Below, piece after piece: positions 9,990 to 18,615 of a DNA stretch of 64,000 nt. Position 1 is the first letter of the stretch. Every line of letters starts with the position of its first letter. The notes below the pieces were generated by a model. It had not been told where the DNA came from and made no database searches. It was given only the letters and a program-made list of their open reading frames with translations. Location: the NCBI GenBank assembly GCA_017534885.1, contig JAFXVR010000026.1, positions 96,261 through 160,260 on the forward strand, in the 5' to 3' direction. The position numbers and the translations under genes are program-made. The stretch is from Clostridia bacterium. GTDB taxonomy: Bacteria; Bacillota; Clostridia; Christensenellales; Aristaeellaceae.

Positions 9990-10663
9990 TCGTTGCCTTT
10001 CTTTCCCGCATTGCGGATGACCGGGAAAAACGCTATGAATCCGCCACCTGCATCGCCGCCATGGTGTATCTGCTCAAGGGTGTTCCGTTCATCTATCAGG
10101 GGCAGGAAATCGGCGCGGCATCCGCACATTATGACAGCATCGACTGCTTCAACGACATTGAAACTCTCCGGGCCTACCGGGACTTCTGCCGGACGGTTCA
10201 GCCGGAGGGGGCGCTGCGCCGGATCAACTTTGGCAGCCGGGACAACGCCCGCCATCCCATGGCGTGGAACGGCGGCCCCAACGGCGGCTTTTCCTCCGGA
10301 ACCCCCTGGCTGGCGCTCCACTCCCGGTATCAGGAGATTAATGTGGAACGGGATCTGAACGCGGATCGCTCCGTCTATCGCTTCTATCAGGCCCTGCTGG
10401 CGCTCCGCCGATCCAGCGGCGTGTTTCTGGACGGAAAGGTGCAGGTCATCTCCTCAGCCGCAGAGCCATTCCTGATCTTCACCCGCTCCCTGGAAGGGGA
10501 AAAGTGGGCGGTGGTCTGCAACTTTGAGAAGGAGCAGCGGATTGCGCTGCCCTTCCGCTGCGTAAAGCCCGGCCTGTCCAACCTGAGCCGGGCAGCGATG
10601 GATGGCATCTATGCGCCCTATGAATGCGCGGCGGCGAGAGTCGCGGACGGGCAAGAGGGCTGA
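9990..10663 (+). pseudogene. C-terminal fragment of a GH13 alpha-glucosidase
   Basis: The segment from FLSRIADDREKRYESAT through KGVPFIYQGQEIG and the C-terminal beta domain matches the last half of oligo-1,6-glucosidase/alpha-glucosidase enzymes. The N-terminal two-thirds of the barrel, with the catalytic Asp and Glu, are absent. Upstream bases back to 9902 show neither glucosidase sequence nor a ribosome site. This is a 5'-truncated remnant; the intact enzyme would have released glucose from oligosaccharides. Confidence 0.85.
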
Positions 10664-10962
10664 GGAAACATGAAGCGGTGAGCCACTTCCCCCTGCCGGG
10701 ACGCGGGCAGGGCGCGGGATCAGCGGTTGGACACGGAACGGTTGAAATCCCCGCTGCACGCATTCGAGTCAGGGAACGGATCGTCCGCCGTCAGCCCGGA
10801 TATCTCGGGAACTGTCCCAGGAGCGAAGAAAACAAGGAAAGCGCCAATTTGCCATAACCCATAAAAAACTCTGTTCAAATCAGCAAACTTGTGATACGAT
10901 GAATCAACCTTTGCAATGGCAGACGTCTGCCAGGGAAGATCAGTCGTATATGAGGTGAAGGT
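10664..10962. other. Intergenic region before the NRPS-like gene
   Basis: No gene is seen in these 299 bases. The last 110 bases turn AT-rich, and TGATACGAT near 10892-10900 resembles an extended -10 element (TG-n-TACGAT) with a poor -35. AGGTGAAGG lies just before ATG 10963 and is a usable ribosome site. Confidence 0.4.
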
Positions 10963-13596
10963 ATGGAGTACATTCTCGAAAAGCTTCAGCGGTACACGGA
11001 GCTGACGCCAAACGCAGCGATCCTTTTCGATGAGGTGCACACGAAGGGCATCACCTATGCCTAGCTGGATGAGATGTCCGGCAAGATCTACGCGTGGCTG
11101 AAGGGGAAGGGCATCGGACGGGAGGATTTCGTCCTGATCAATCTGCCCCGGGGCGTGCAGCCGGTCATCGCCATGATCGGCGTGTGGAAGGCCGGCGCCG
11201 GCTGGGCGCTGGTGGAGGATACCTATGCGCCGGAGCGGATCGATTTCATCCGGAAAGACTGCGGCTGCAAGGTCGAGATTTCCGCCGGGAACTGGGATGA
11301 GATCATGCGCCTCAGCCCTCTGACCGGGTACGAAACCCCGGATCTGCATGACGCCGCCTACGCGATTTACACCTCCGGCACCACGGGCAATCCCAAGGGT
11401 GTGCTCCACGAATACGGCAACCTGCAGCGGGCGATCGACTCGATCCGGATCAACGGCACGGTGGCCTTTTCCGGCAAGGACCGGCTCGCCACCCTGGCGC
11501 CCATGAACTTTGTCGCCACCGTTATCGTGATCCTGTGCGCCCTGAACATCCACGAGGGGAAAAACTACATCGTCTCCTATGCGACCATCAAAAACCATGC
11601 GGCGCTGATCAAGTTCTTCCTGACCAAGCGGATCACCGTCACCTTCCTGACGCCCTCCTATGTGCGCAAGCTGGGCAATACCACCGGGCCCTACCTGCGG
11701 ATGCTCTTCGTCGGCTCTGAGCCGGCCAACCAGATTTACAACAAAAACGTTGAGCTGATCAACATTTATGCCGCGAGCGAGAGCGGCTTTGCCGTGGGCG
11801 TGTTCCAGATCGACCGCGCCTACGAGACCTGCCCCATCGGCAAGCCTGAGGTGGAGACGGAGATCGTCCTGCTCGCCGACAGCTCCGAAGACGCTGAAGA
11901 CAATCCCGCGCGCACGACTGAGACGGTGGAGCGGACGCTGTCCAACGGCATGACCGTCCGGGAGGTCGCGAAGGGGGAGACGGGCGAGCTCTGCTTCATC
12001 AACCCCTACGTCCGGGGCTACATCAACCTGCCGGCGGAGACGGCCAAAGCCTTCCAGGACAAGCTGTACCACACCGGCGACCTGGCCCGCTGGGACGAAA
12101 ACGGGAACCTGGTGCTGCTGGGGCGCAGCGGCGACATGATCAAGATCAACGGCAACCGCATCGAGCCCGCGGAGATCGAAGCCGCCGTCAAGAACGCGCT
12201 GCAGATCGACTGGTGCGCGGCCCGCGGCTTCTCCGAGGACGGGAAGAGCTATCTCTGCGCCTACTATACGGCGGATGTCCAGTTCGACCCGGCACAGCTG
12301 CGCGAGGAGCTGATGCGCCGGCTGCCCTACTACATGATTCCCGCCTTCTTCATGAAGATCGACACCATCCCGCTGAAGGCGTCCGGCAAGCTCGACCGGA
12401 AAGCGCTCCCCGCGCCGGACACGAAGGACTTCCAGGAGGACTACCAGGCGCCGGAAAACGACACGCAGGCGGCGCTGTGCGAGGCGATGGCCTCTGTGCT
12501 CAAGCTGAGCCGCGTCGGCATCCGGGATGATTTCTATGAGCTGGGCGGCGATTCCCTGGGCTCCATCGACATGATCAGCCGCTGCTCCCTCCCGGGCCTG
12601 AACACCGCCATGATCTTCCGCGGCCGCACGCCCGAGAAGATTGCTGCCCTGTACGAGGCGGAGATGGCGGCAGGCGGCGGAGAATCGCCGGACAAGCTCA
12701 ACGATGAGGCGCTGAAGCGTCCGCACGCGCTGACGGCTGAGCAGCTGTACATGATCGACTACCAGCTCTACACGCCCCTTTCCACCATGTACAATCTCTA
12801 TTCCGTGATGCGGATGGAGAAGGGCCTGGTGGAGGCGGAGCAGGTGGCGGAGGCGATGGGCGCGGCGATCCAGAATCACCCGGCCCTGCTCACCACCTTC
12901 GGCTACGGCCCTGACGGGGAGATGGTGCAGCGCTATTCGCCGGAGATCTTCAACCCGATCATCGTGGAAAAACTGTCTGAGTTTGAATTCAACTATGTCA
13001 AGGACACGCTGGTCTTCCCCTTCAGGATGATCGGCAGCCGCCTGTACCGCTGCAAGGTCTTCGAGACAGAAAAGGCCATCTACGCCTTCTTCGACGTGCA
13101 CCACTCGCTCTTCGACGGTACCTCCCTCAAGGTGTTCCTCGAGGACGTGGGCAGGGCGCTCATGTATTACTGGGAAAAACGCTCCCACCTGCCCTGGCTC
13201 CGGGCCTGCCACGCGGTGGAGCTCTCCTATGTGTTCGGCAACCTGAATGAGACCATCTACACGGGCAAGCCGGCCGACCCGGCCCTGGCCCGCCAGGTGC
13301 AGGATCAGTGGGTTCGCTTCGCCGAGACCGGCGATCCCGGCACCCCGGATCTGCCCTGGCCCGCCTATGAGCCGGAAAACCGCTGGACCATGTTCTTAGG
13401 CGACCGGTCCGAGGCCGTCCGGGATCCCATGGCGCAGCAGCGCGAGCTCCTCGATCCGATCCTGGACTACAGGCTCAACGCCTCTTACGCCGATATAGAT
13501 TTCAATGTCCCCTTCGTGTGGAAAACGGCCGGGAAAGTCTTGGGCCTTCTGCTCCTGATCGCCTTCATCCTGTTCATGATCTTCAGAGGATTTTGA
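10963..13596 (+). pseudogene. NRPS-like A-PCP-C gene with in-frame TAG, fused to a carboxylesterase C-terminus
   Basis: The frame opens at ATG 10963 with a ribosome site and reads into an adenylation domain, but codon 34 is TAG (11062-11064), where family sense (TYA-x-LDEMS) suggests an original CAG. Beyond it the frame is open for 840 aa from ATG 11074. It holds the A3 core YTSGTTGNPKG (136-146), YHTGDLAR (369), ASGKLDRK (473), a carrier domain with LGGDSL (Ser531, phosphopantetheine site), and a condensation-like segment with HHSLFDG (713-719). From about residue 734 (MYYWEK) the sequence turns into the last part of a type-B carboxylesterase (HAVELSYVFGN, WVRFAETGDP), ending in a membrane helix. 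The condensation domain is cut short and the esterase lacks its nucleophile. An activating-enzyme origin is clear; present function is doubtful. Confidence 0.8.
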
Positions 13597-13604
13597 GGAG
13601 AAAT

Positions 13605-14342
13605 ATGCCGATGAACGAAGTCATCCGCCAGCTGTACGACCGCAAGTCCGTGCGCGTGTTCACGGATCAGCCCATTGAAGAAGGCGACGCGGAAATCATC
13701 CTCCGCGCCGCCGCCATGGCGCCCACCGCCGGGAATCAGCAGCTCTACACCATCCTGCGGATCACCGACCCGCTGCTCCTCTCCCGCCTGGCAGACTCCT
13801 GCGACCATCAGCCCTTCATCGCGACGGGCAAGCTGGTGCTGGTTTTCTGCGCGGACTGTCTGAAGTGGTATGAGGCCTTCCGCACGGCCGGGTGCAATCC
13901 GCGCAAGCCCGGCCCCGGCGACCTCCTCCTCGCTGTCGATGACGCGCTGATCGCCGCGCAGAACGCCGTGGTGGCCGCCGAATCCTTAGGCATCGGCTCC
14001 TGCTACATCGGCGACATCATGGAGAACATCGAGACCCAGCGCGAGCTCCTCGGCCTGCCCGAGTACGTTTTCCCCGCCGCCCTGCTGGTCTTCGGCTATC
14101 CGACCGATCAGCAGAAGGCCCGCCCCAAGCCGGAGCGCGTCGATCTGCGCCACATCGTCCATGAGAACCGCTATCAGCGCATGGACGCCGCAGGGCTGGA
14201 GGAAATGCTGGCGCACCGGGCCCCGGATGGGGATTACGCCGGGTGGATCAACGCCTTCTGCGAGCGAAAGTACAACTCGGATTTTTCCCGGGAGATGAGC
14301 CGCTCGGTGGGGGAGTATCTGAAGCAGTACGGGGATGGGTGA
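13605..14342 (+). CDS. Nitroreductase-family FMN oxidoreductase
   Basis: Flavin-dependent NAD(P)H oxidoreductase of 245 aa. The N-terminal YDRKSVRVFTDQPIE is the FMN-phosphate-binding start of the family, followed by AAAMAPTAGNQQ and the mid-protein LGIGSCYIGD helix. The C-terminal part, DLRHIVHENRYQ, is typical of NfsA/FRP-like members. Start choice lies between ATG 13605, 4 bases after GAGGAG, and ATG 13611, 10 bases after it; either gives the same domain. It begins 8 bases after the chimeric gene's stop and may share its transcript. Physiological substrate unknown. Confidence 0.9.
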   Translation: MPMNEVIRQLYDRKSVRVFTDQPIEEGDAEIILRAAAMAPTAGNQQLYTILRITDPLLLSRLADSCDHQPFIATGKLVLVFCADCLKWYEAFRTAGCNPRKPGPGDLLLAVDDALIAAQNAVVAAESLGIGSCYIGDIMENIETQRELLGLPEYVFPAALLVFGYPTDQQKARPKPERVDLRHIVHENRYQRMDAAGLEEMLAHRAPDGDYAGWINAFCERKYNSDFSREMSRSVGEYLKQYGDG

Positions 14343-14365
14343 AGAGGTTTCTCCGCCTCCCGGAT

Positions 14366-15391
14366 TCAGCCGCTGTTTTCGCCTGACCGCAGGCCTTCGT
14401 ACCATCTGACGGCCCGCTCAATCCATCCGGCCATGCACATGCCTGTTCCATCGGCAAAGCCGTGGCCGCCGGAGGGCCCTGCCTCCAGCCGGCAAGGGAT
14501 TCCCTGGCGCTGCAGGGCTTGCTGCAACAGGCGGGAATGCTCCGGATTCACCAGATTGTCCGTTTCCGTCAGGAAAACCGCGCAGGGCGGAAATCCCTCC
14601 ACATGATCCGGAATTTCAAAAGGAGAATGAACGGCGTCCCGGATGCTGCAGCCAAAGAGGGCGATATCAGAGTCATCGTCCTCATCGTCCGCATCCCCGC
14701 CGTTTTTTTCGAACTCCTGGAGATTCAGCTTCCAGCTGACCGCCGGGTACACCGGGAAGACCGCCTGCGGCTTCGGCAGGCCATGGGCGGCATAGCCCTT
14801 CTCGGGCACATTCCAGAGGCAGACCAGGTATCCGCCCGCAGAAAAGCCGCAGGTGATATAGCGCTGCCAGTCAACGGAAAAGGCTTCTGCCCTGTCCCGG
14901 ATCAGGCGGAGCGCCCGCGTAAAGTCGTCCATCTCCCGCTCCAGCAGGTGGTCATGAACCGCCACCTGGTAGGTCAGGACAAACACATGGTATCCCAGGC
15001 GGTTGAACTGCGCGGCCACCGGCCAGCCCTCCGTCAGGTTCCACACGTTGACAAAGCCGCCGCCCGGAACCAGCAGGATGTAAGGCCTGCTGCCGGCGTC
15101 CTCCGCAGCGGAGGGCAGCCACACCAGATTCACACCCCTGCGGGCGGCATCTTCCGCGCATTCCTCAACCGTGTAGAGCGGATAGTACCAATGGCCGCTC
15201 CGGGCTGCCCGGTACAGGGTTTCAAAGCCTGCGGTGAGGTCTCCGCCAAAGCAGTCTTCCCTGAGCTGTATCAGGCTTTTCCCCCACTTTTCATCCTTCG
15301 TCAGATCCATATTCCGGATGGCGTCCGGCGCGATCTTTCCGATCAGCGGATCAGTCAGCAGTTCCCCCAGGGTCTTTCTCTCATCAATCAT
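14366..15391 (-). CDS. Alpha/beta-hydrolase (esterase-type)
   Basis: Predicted carboxylester hydrolase of 341 aa without a signal peptide. The oxyanion motif PGGGFVN is followed by the nucleophile elbow GFSAGG (Ser), an acid in TETDNLVNP and the His in GGHGFADG, so the triad is complete. Its ATG overlaps the fucosidase stop by four bases (ATGA), showing translational coupling. In this setting it could deacetylate sugars released from host or plant glycans, as seen for esterases paired with glycosidases; that role is inferred. Confidence 0.88.
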   Translation of the reverse strand: MIDERKTLGELLTDPLIGKIAPDAIRNMDLTKDEKWGKSLIQLREDCFGGDLTAGFETLYRAARSGHWYYPLYTVEECAEDAARRGVNLVWLPSAAEDAGSRPYILLVPGGGFVNVWNLTEGWPVAAQFNRLGYHVFVLTYQVAVHDHLLEREMDDFTRALRLIRDRAEAFSVDWQRYITCGFSAGGYLVCLWNVPEKGYAAHGLPKPQAVFPVYPAVSWKLNLQEFEKNGGDADDEDDDSDIALFGCSIRDAVHSPFEIPDHVEGFPPCAVFLTETDNLVNPEHSRLLQQALQRQGIPCRLEAGPSGGHGFADGTGMCMAGWIERAVRWYEGLRSGENSG

Positions 15392-16869
15392 GGTTGCTCC
15401 TCCTCAGCTTCAAGCTCGATGGCCAGGCAGGGAACGTAGGCGGTGGGCAGGCGTTCAGGCAGAGGCACGGTGAGGACGCCGAACTGGTGGACAAAGGGCG
15501 CTTCGCCCGCGCCGAGCAGCCGGACAGACCGCACTTTCTCCCCCTGGCTGAAGCTGTGCAGCACGGCGCTGCGGCCGGGAACGGCGCCCATCAGGAAGGC
15601 GTAGACCGTGCTGCCCTTGCAGACGTAGCGGACGTCGGAGGAGTTCCAGGTGACGGCGTCCTCGCGGAAGTCCCTGAAGTCCAGGAAAGATGTGCCCTCA
15701 GAGGCGGTTTTCCATGGGCGGGTGCCGTGGATGCCTTCCCCGTGGGTCTGCATCCATCCGGCCAGCTCGTCCAAGATGAATTCGGCCTCATCGTCGATGG
15801 TGCCGTCCGGCTTCTGCAGGATGTTGAGCAGCAGGCAGCCGTTCTTGGACGCGACATCGATGAGGATGTCGATGATCTCCCTCGGTGTCTTGTAGGCGGC
15901 TTTTGCATCGTAGAACCAGCCGCCGATGCAGGTGTCCGTCTGCCAGGGACAGGCGCTGGCCTTGTCCAGCAGGCCGCGCTCCACGTCCAGCACGCCCACC
16001 CGGTACACGCCTTCAAACCGGCTCTTCTGCGTGTACACCGCCCGGTTTTCGCCGTACAGCCCGGCGGACGTGTTGTACAGGTGCGCCACCACTTCCAGAC
16101 CCTCCCGGTAGCGCTCGTTCAGTACATAGGCTTCGTCCGCCTGCCACTGGTCGCAGAAGGGCAGCGCGCCGTCGGAATACAGCAGATCGGGCTTATAGCG
16201 GTCGATCAGCTCAAACATGCAGCGCTTCCAGTAATCGTGAAAGGCGGGATTCGCCGTATACCAGGGCTGGAAGGGCCAGTCGTTGATTTCCTTTCCGGCG
16301 TACTCATCGTTGTCGTGGTAGAAATGCCGCCATGCGGGATCGTTCCCGTCATAGGGGACGCCCTTGAAGGGGCCGCTGGCGTCGCAGCCCTTGTTGACCC
16401 GCCACCAGCTGAAGGACGCGCCCAGATGCTCCGTCACGCCGAAGGGCAGGCCGTGCTTCCGGGCCGCCGCCTGCCAAAGCCCCACGATGTCCTTGTGCGG
16501 GCCCACGCGCACGCTGTTCATGGGATTCAGCGCGGAATCATAGTTGAAGAAGTGATCATGGTGCACAGCCTGCGCCACGAAGTACTTCGCGCCGGCCTTC
16601 ACATACTTCTCCATCAGCCCCTCCGGGTCAAAGCGCTCGGCCTTCCACAGGGCGCAGATGTCCTTGTAGCCGAAGACGGAGGGATGGCCGTAGTGCCGGA
16701 GATGGTACAGGTACTGGGGCGACCCCTGCACATACATATTCCGGGCGTACCAGTCCCCGCACATGGGCACGCTCTGCGGCCCCCAGTGACTCCAGATGCC
16801 GAACTTCGCATCCCGGAACCAGTCGGGATAACTGTGTTCATACAGGGATTCAAACGTGGCGTCAAACAT
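15388..16869 (-). CDS. Alpha-L-fucosidase (GH29)
   Basis: Retaining exo-fucosidase of 493 aa, releasing L-fucose from glycans. The N-terminus WFRDAKFGIWSHWGPQSVP, the AKYFVAQAVHHDHF strand and YKPDLLYSDG, with the candidate nucleophile Asp233, are GH29 hallmarks; a C-terminal beta domain follows. No signal peptide is seen, so it probably acts on imported oligosaccharides. I start it at ATG 16869 because GGAGG lies about 12 bases upstream and homology begins there; an in-frame ATG at 16950 would add 27 residues unlike the family. It is the first gene of a two-gene operon with the esterase. Confidence 0.92.
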   Translation of the reverse strand: MFDATFESLYEHSYPDWFRDAKFGIWSHWGPQSVPMCGDWYARNMYVQGSPQYLYHLRHYGHPSVFGYKDICALWKAERFDPEGLMEKYVKAGAKYFVAQAVHHDHFFNYDSALNPMNSVRVGPHKDIVGLWQAAARKHGLPFGVTEHLGASFSWWRVNKGCDASGPFKGVPYDGNDPAWRHFYHDNDEYAGKEINDWPFQPWYTANPAFHDYWKRCMFELIDRYKPDLLYSDGALPFCDQWQADEAYVLNERYREGLEVVAHLYNTSAGLYGENRAVYTQKSRFEGVYRVGVLDVERGLLDKASACPWQTDTCIGGWFYDAKAAYKTPREIIDILIDVASKNGCLLLNILQKPDGTIDDEAEFILDELAGWMQTHGEGIHGTRPWKTASEGTSFLDFRDFREDAVTWNSSDVRYVCKGSTVYAFLMGAVPGRSAVLHSFSQGEKVRSVRLLGAGEAPFVHQFGVLTVPLPERLPTAYVPCLAIELEAEEEQP

Positions 16870-16898
16870 ATGCGCTTCAGCCTCCTTTTTCCACCCCA

Positions 16899-16940
16899 GT
16901 ATACCACATCGCGCAAAAAACCGCCAGCCCCCGTTTGCGC
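16899..16940 (-). promoter_or_regulatory. Possible promoter/operator of the fucosidase operon
   Basis: Read leftward, TATACT (16904-16899) could be a -10 box. An inverted repeat, GCGCAAA (16911-16917) and TTTGCGC (16934-16940), brackets the -35 position, so it may bind a repressor or activator. The -35 hexamer itself is poor, which suggests regulated expression. Confidence 0.45.
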
Positions 16941-17074
16941 AAAGGCGCATGGATCCGGCGCGTTTCCGTCCTCCGCGCTTCAGCGGTCTCCCGGCCTTGT
17001 GATCCGTCGTCTGCGGCGGAGATTCAGATCAGGCCGACCAGAAATTGCATCAAGCCTATCCTGCATCAGCACGC

Positions 17075-17103
17075 TTGAAAAAGCCAGGCGGATGTGCTAT
17101 CAT
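17075..17103 (+). promoter_or_regulatory. Sigma-A promoter for the low-GC orphan gene
   Basis: TTGAAA (17075-17080) and TATCAT (17098-17103) have a 17-bp spacer, about 69 bases before the ATG at 17172. Confidence 0.65.
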
Positions 17104-17171
17104 GCATGAGCAAAGCCGTCATATCAAGCACATAATGACCGCATGTCCTGTTGCAACGAGGAGTGACCGAC

Positions 17172-17621
17172 ATGAAGGTGTTTTCGCTCAATTCCAGGCA
17201 TCAAAAAGTAATATCCAGGTGTATTGATGTGATCAACAATACCGGTTTATTGCTGGACACTCATCTGTATTCTGACAGTTATGGGAATGAATACGTCTTG
17301 CTTTCTGTTCCACAATTCTCGGTTTCAGATCCGGTGATTCAGGATCGAACGGCTTTTGAAGCGCTCAACACGCATACTCATGTGCTGAGCGATCTGTCTA
17401 AGCGCGATTTCAAGGATTTGCGTGTGATCGCCCCGCACATATGCCGACAATTGTTGACGTATCTGAATGGAAAATATCCCGGAAAACACTTTTGTGTATT
17501 TGCGTCCGCCGTTTTGCATGACGACTTCATCATTCGTTTTCATCAAAAATGGGAAAACGAAACACCCTATTACGACGTACACGAAGGAAAAAAGGAATGG
17601 GTGGTACTGGAAGAGTCTTGA
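17172..17621 (+). CDS. Hypothetical protein, low-GC orphan
   Basis: A 149-aa soluble protein that I do not recognise. ATG 17172 has GAGGAG 8 bases upstream and its own promoter. It contains alternating strands and helices, with no signal peptide or membrane span. His and aromatic residues are frequent (THTHVL, KHFCVF, HDDFIIRFHQKW). Its codons use far more A/T at third positions than any neighbour, a sign of recent transfer. It stands alone between a minus-strand glycosidase operon and a minus-strand SDR gene, ending 8 bases from the latter's stop. Nothing here supports a function. Confidence 0.7.
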   Translation: MKVFSLNSRHQKVISRCIDVINNTGLLLDTHLYSDSYGNEYVLLSVPQFSVSDPVIQDRTAFEALNTHTHVLSDLSKRDFKDLRVIAPHICRQLLTYLNGKYPGKHFCVFASAVLHDDFIIRFHQKWENETPYYDVHEGKKEWVVLEES

Positions 17622-17628
17622 GCTGGCC

Positions 17629-18405
17629 TTACTCCAGAATCCGCCTGATGATCATCAGCTGCAGCCGCTTCGGCAGCGCGTTCATCAGCAGAAGCAGGGG
17701 GTTCCGGTTCACACAGTATACCAGGCGGGGACGGCGGACCCTCAGCGCCCTGTCCACCGCTTCGGCGATCTTTTCCGGCGGCACGCTCCGCGCCTCAATC
17801 CTGTCCACAATCCGCATGAAGCGGGCCGCGCTGCACCGGTAGCGCTTCGTCCCGGCGCAGAATGCGTTCAGTTTCTCTGTCGAAACCGAGAGCATCCCGG
17901 TCCGGACCGCGCCGGGCCGGAGGACGATGACCTGATGCCCCAGCAGCTGCAGCTCCATGCGCAGGGCTTCCGCGTACCGCTCCACCGCCGCTTTTGTGAT
18001 GCCATAGATGCCGGTGAAGGGAAGGGGATGGAGCGGAGCCAGCTCGCTGGATATGATGACGATCCGGCCGTGTTCCTTCAGCAGGGGCAGGAAGACCTGA
18101 TTGACGCGGAACAGGCCGAACAGGTTGATATCAAAATCCCGGACGAAGTCCGCTTCCGGCATCTCGGCCAGGGAGGCCAGATCGTACACGCCCGCCGTGT
18201 GGATGATGCCGTCGAGCGCCCCCGCCTCTGTCCGGATACGCTCCAGGGCAGAGAGCAGAGCCGGCAGGCTGGTGATGTCAGCGCCGATCACGCCGTCTGT
18301 CTCCTGCCTGTCGATTCCCCACACACGGTGGCCGCCCTCCGCCAGCATACGGCAGATGGCGGAACCCATTCCGCCGCTGGCGCCAGTGACAAGATAGCTG
18401 GACAT
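17629..18405 (-). CDS. Short-chain dehydrogenase/reductase
   Basis: Classical SDR of 258 aa using NAD(P)H. The Rossmann motif TGASGGMG is at 7-14, and the catalytic Ser119/120 and Tyr134-x3-Lys138 (YGITK) are present. DINLFGLFRVNQ matches the family's active-site Asn helix. A basic C-terminal tail (RRPRLVYCVNRNPLLLLMNALPKRLQ) resembles membrane-associated SDRs that act on lipid or steroid-like substrates. Substrate unknown. It is convergent with the orphan gene on the other strand. Confidence 0.9.
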   Translation of the reverse strand: MSSYLVTGASGGMGSAICRMLAEGGHRVWGIDRQETDGVIGADITSLPALLSALERIRTEAGALDGIIHTAGVYDLASLAEMPEADFVRDFDINLFGLFRVNQVFLPLLKEHGRIVIISSELAPLHPLPFTGIYGITKAAVERYAEALRMELQLLGHQVIVLRPGAVRTGMLSVSTEKLNAFCAGTKRYRCSAARFMRIVDRIEARSVPPEKIAEAVDRALRVRRPRLVYCVNRNPLLLLMNALPKRLQLMIIRRILE

Positions 18406-18558
18406 GGTTTCACATCCTGTGAGTGGATTCTGGGTGGGGCCGCCTGATTTATGCCGCAGGCAAGGCCGCTGTATTGGGACTGCTCATCGGCTCACCCCTG
18501 CATGCTGATGATTCATGCATCTTATCACACATACGGACGGAATGCAACGGCTGGACGA

Positions 18559-18594
18559 AAAGCCGCCGCAGCTTTTTGAAGGCTGCGGCGGCCT
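18559..18594 (-). terminator. Terminator of the sugar ABC transporter operon
   Basis: Read leftward, GCCGCCGCAGC and GCTGCGGCGGC form a perfect 11-bp stem with a CTTCAAAAA loop, followed by TTTTC, about 25 bases after the binding-protein stop. Confidence 0.8.
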
Positions 18595-18615
18595 TTGATC
18601 CGGGGAAGGGATTGC

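Noticed and set aside
11062..11064. TAG recoding (suppressor tRNA or pyrrolysine) in the NRPS-like gene.
   Set aside because: TAG is the normal stop of the DUF3899 gene at 45183, no suppressor tRNA or pyl gene is seen, and the gene is damaged elsewhere.
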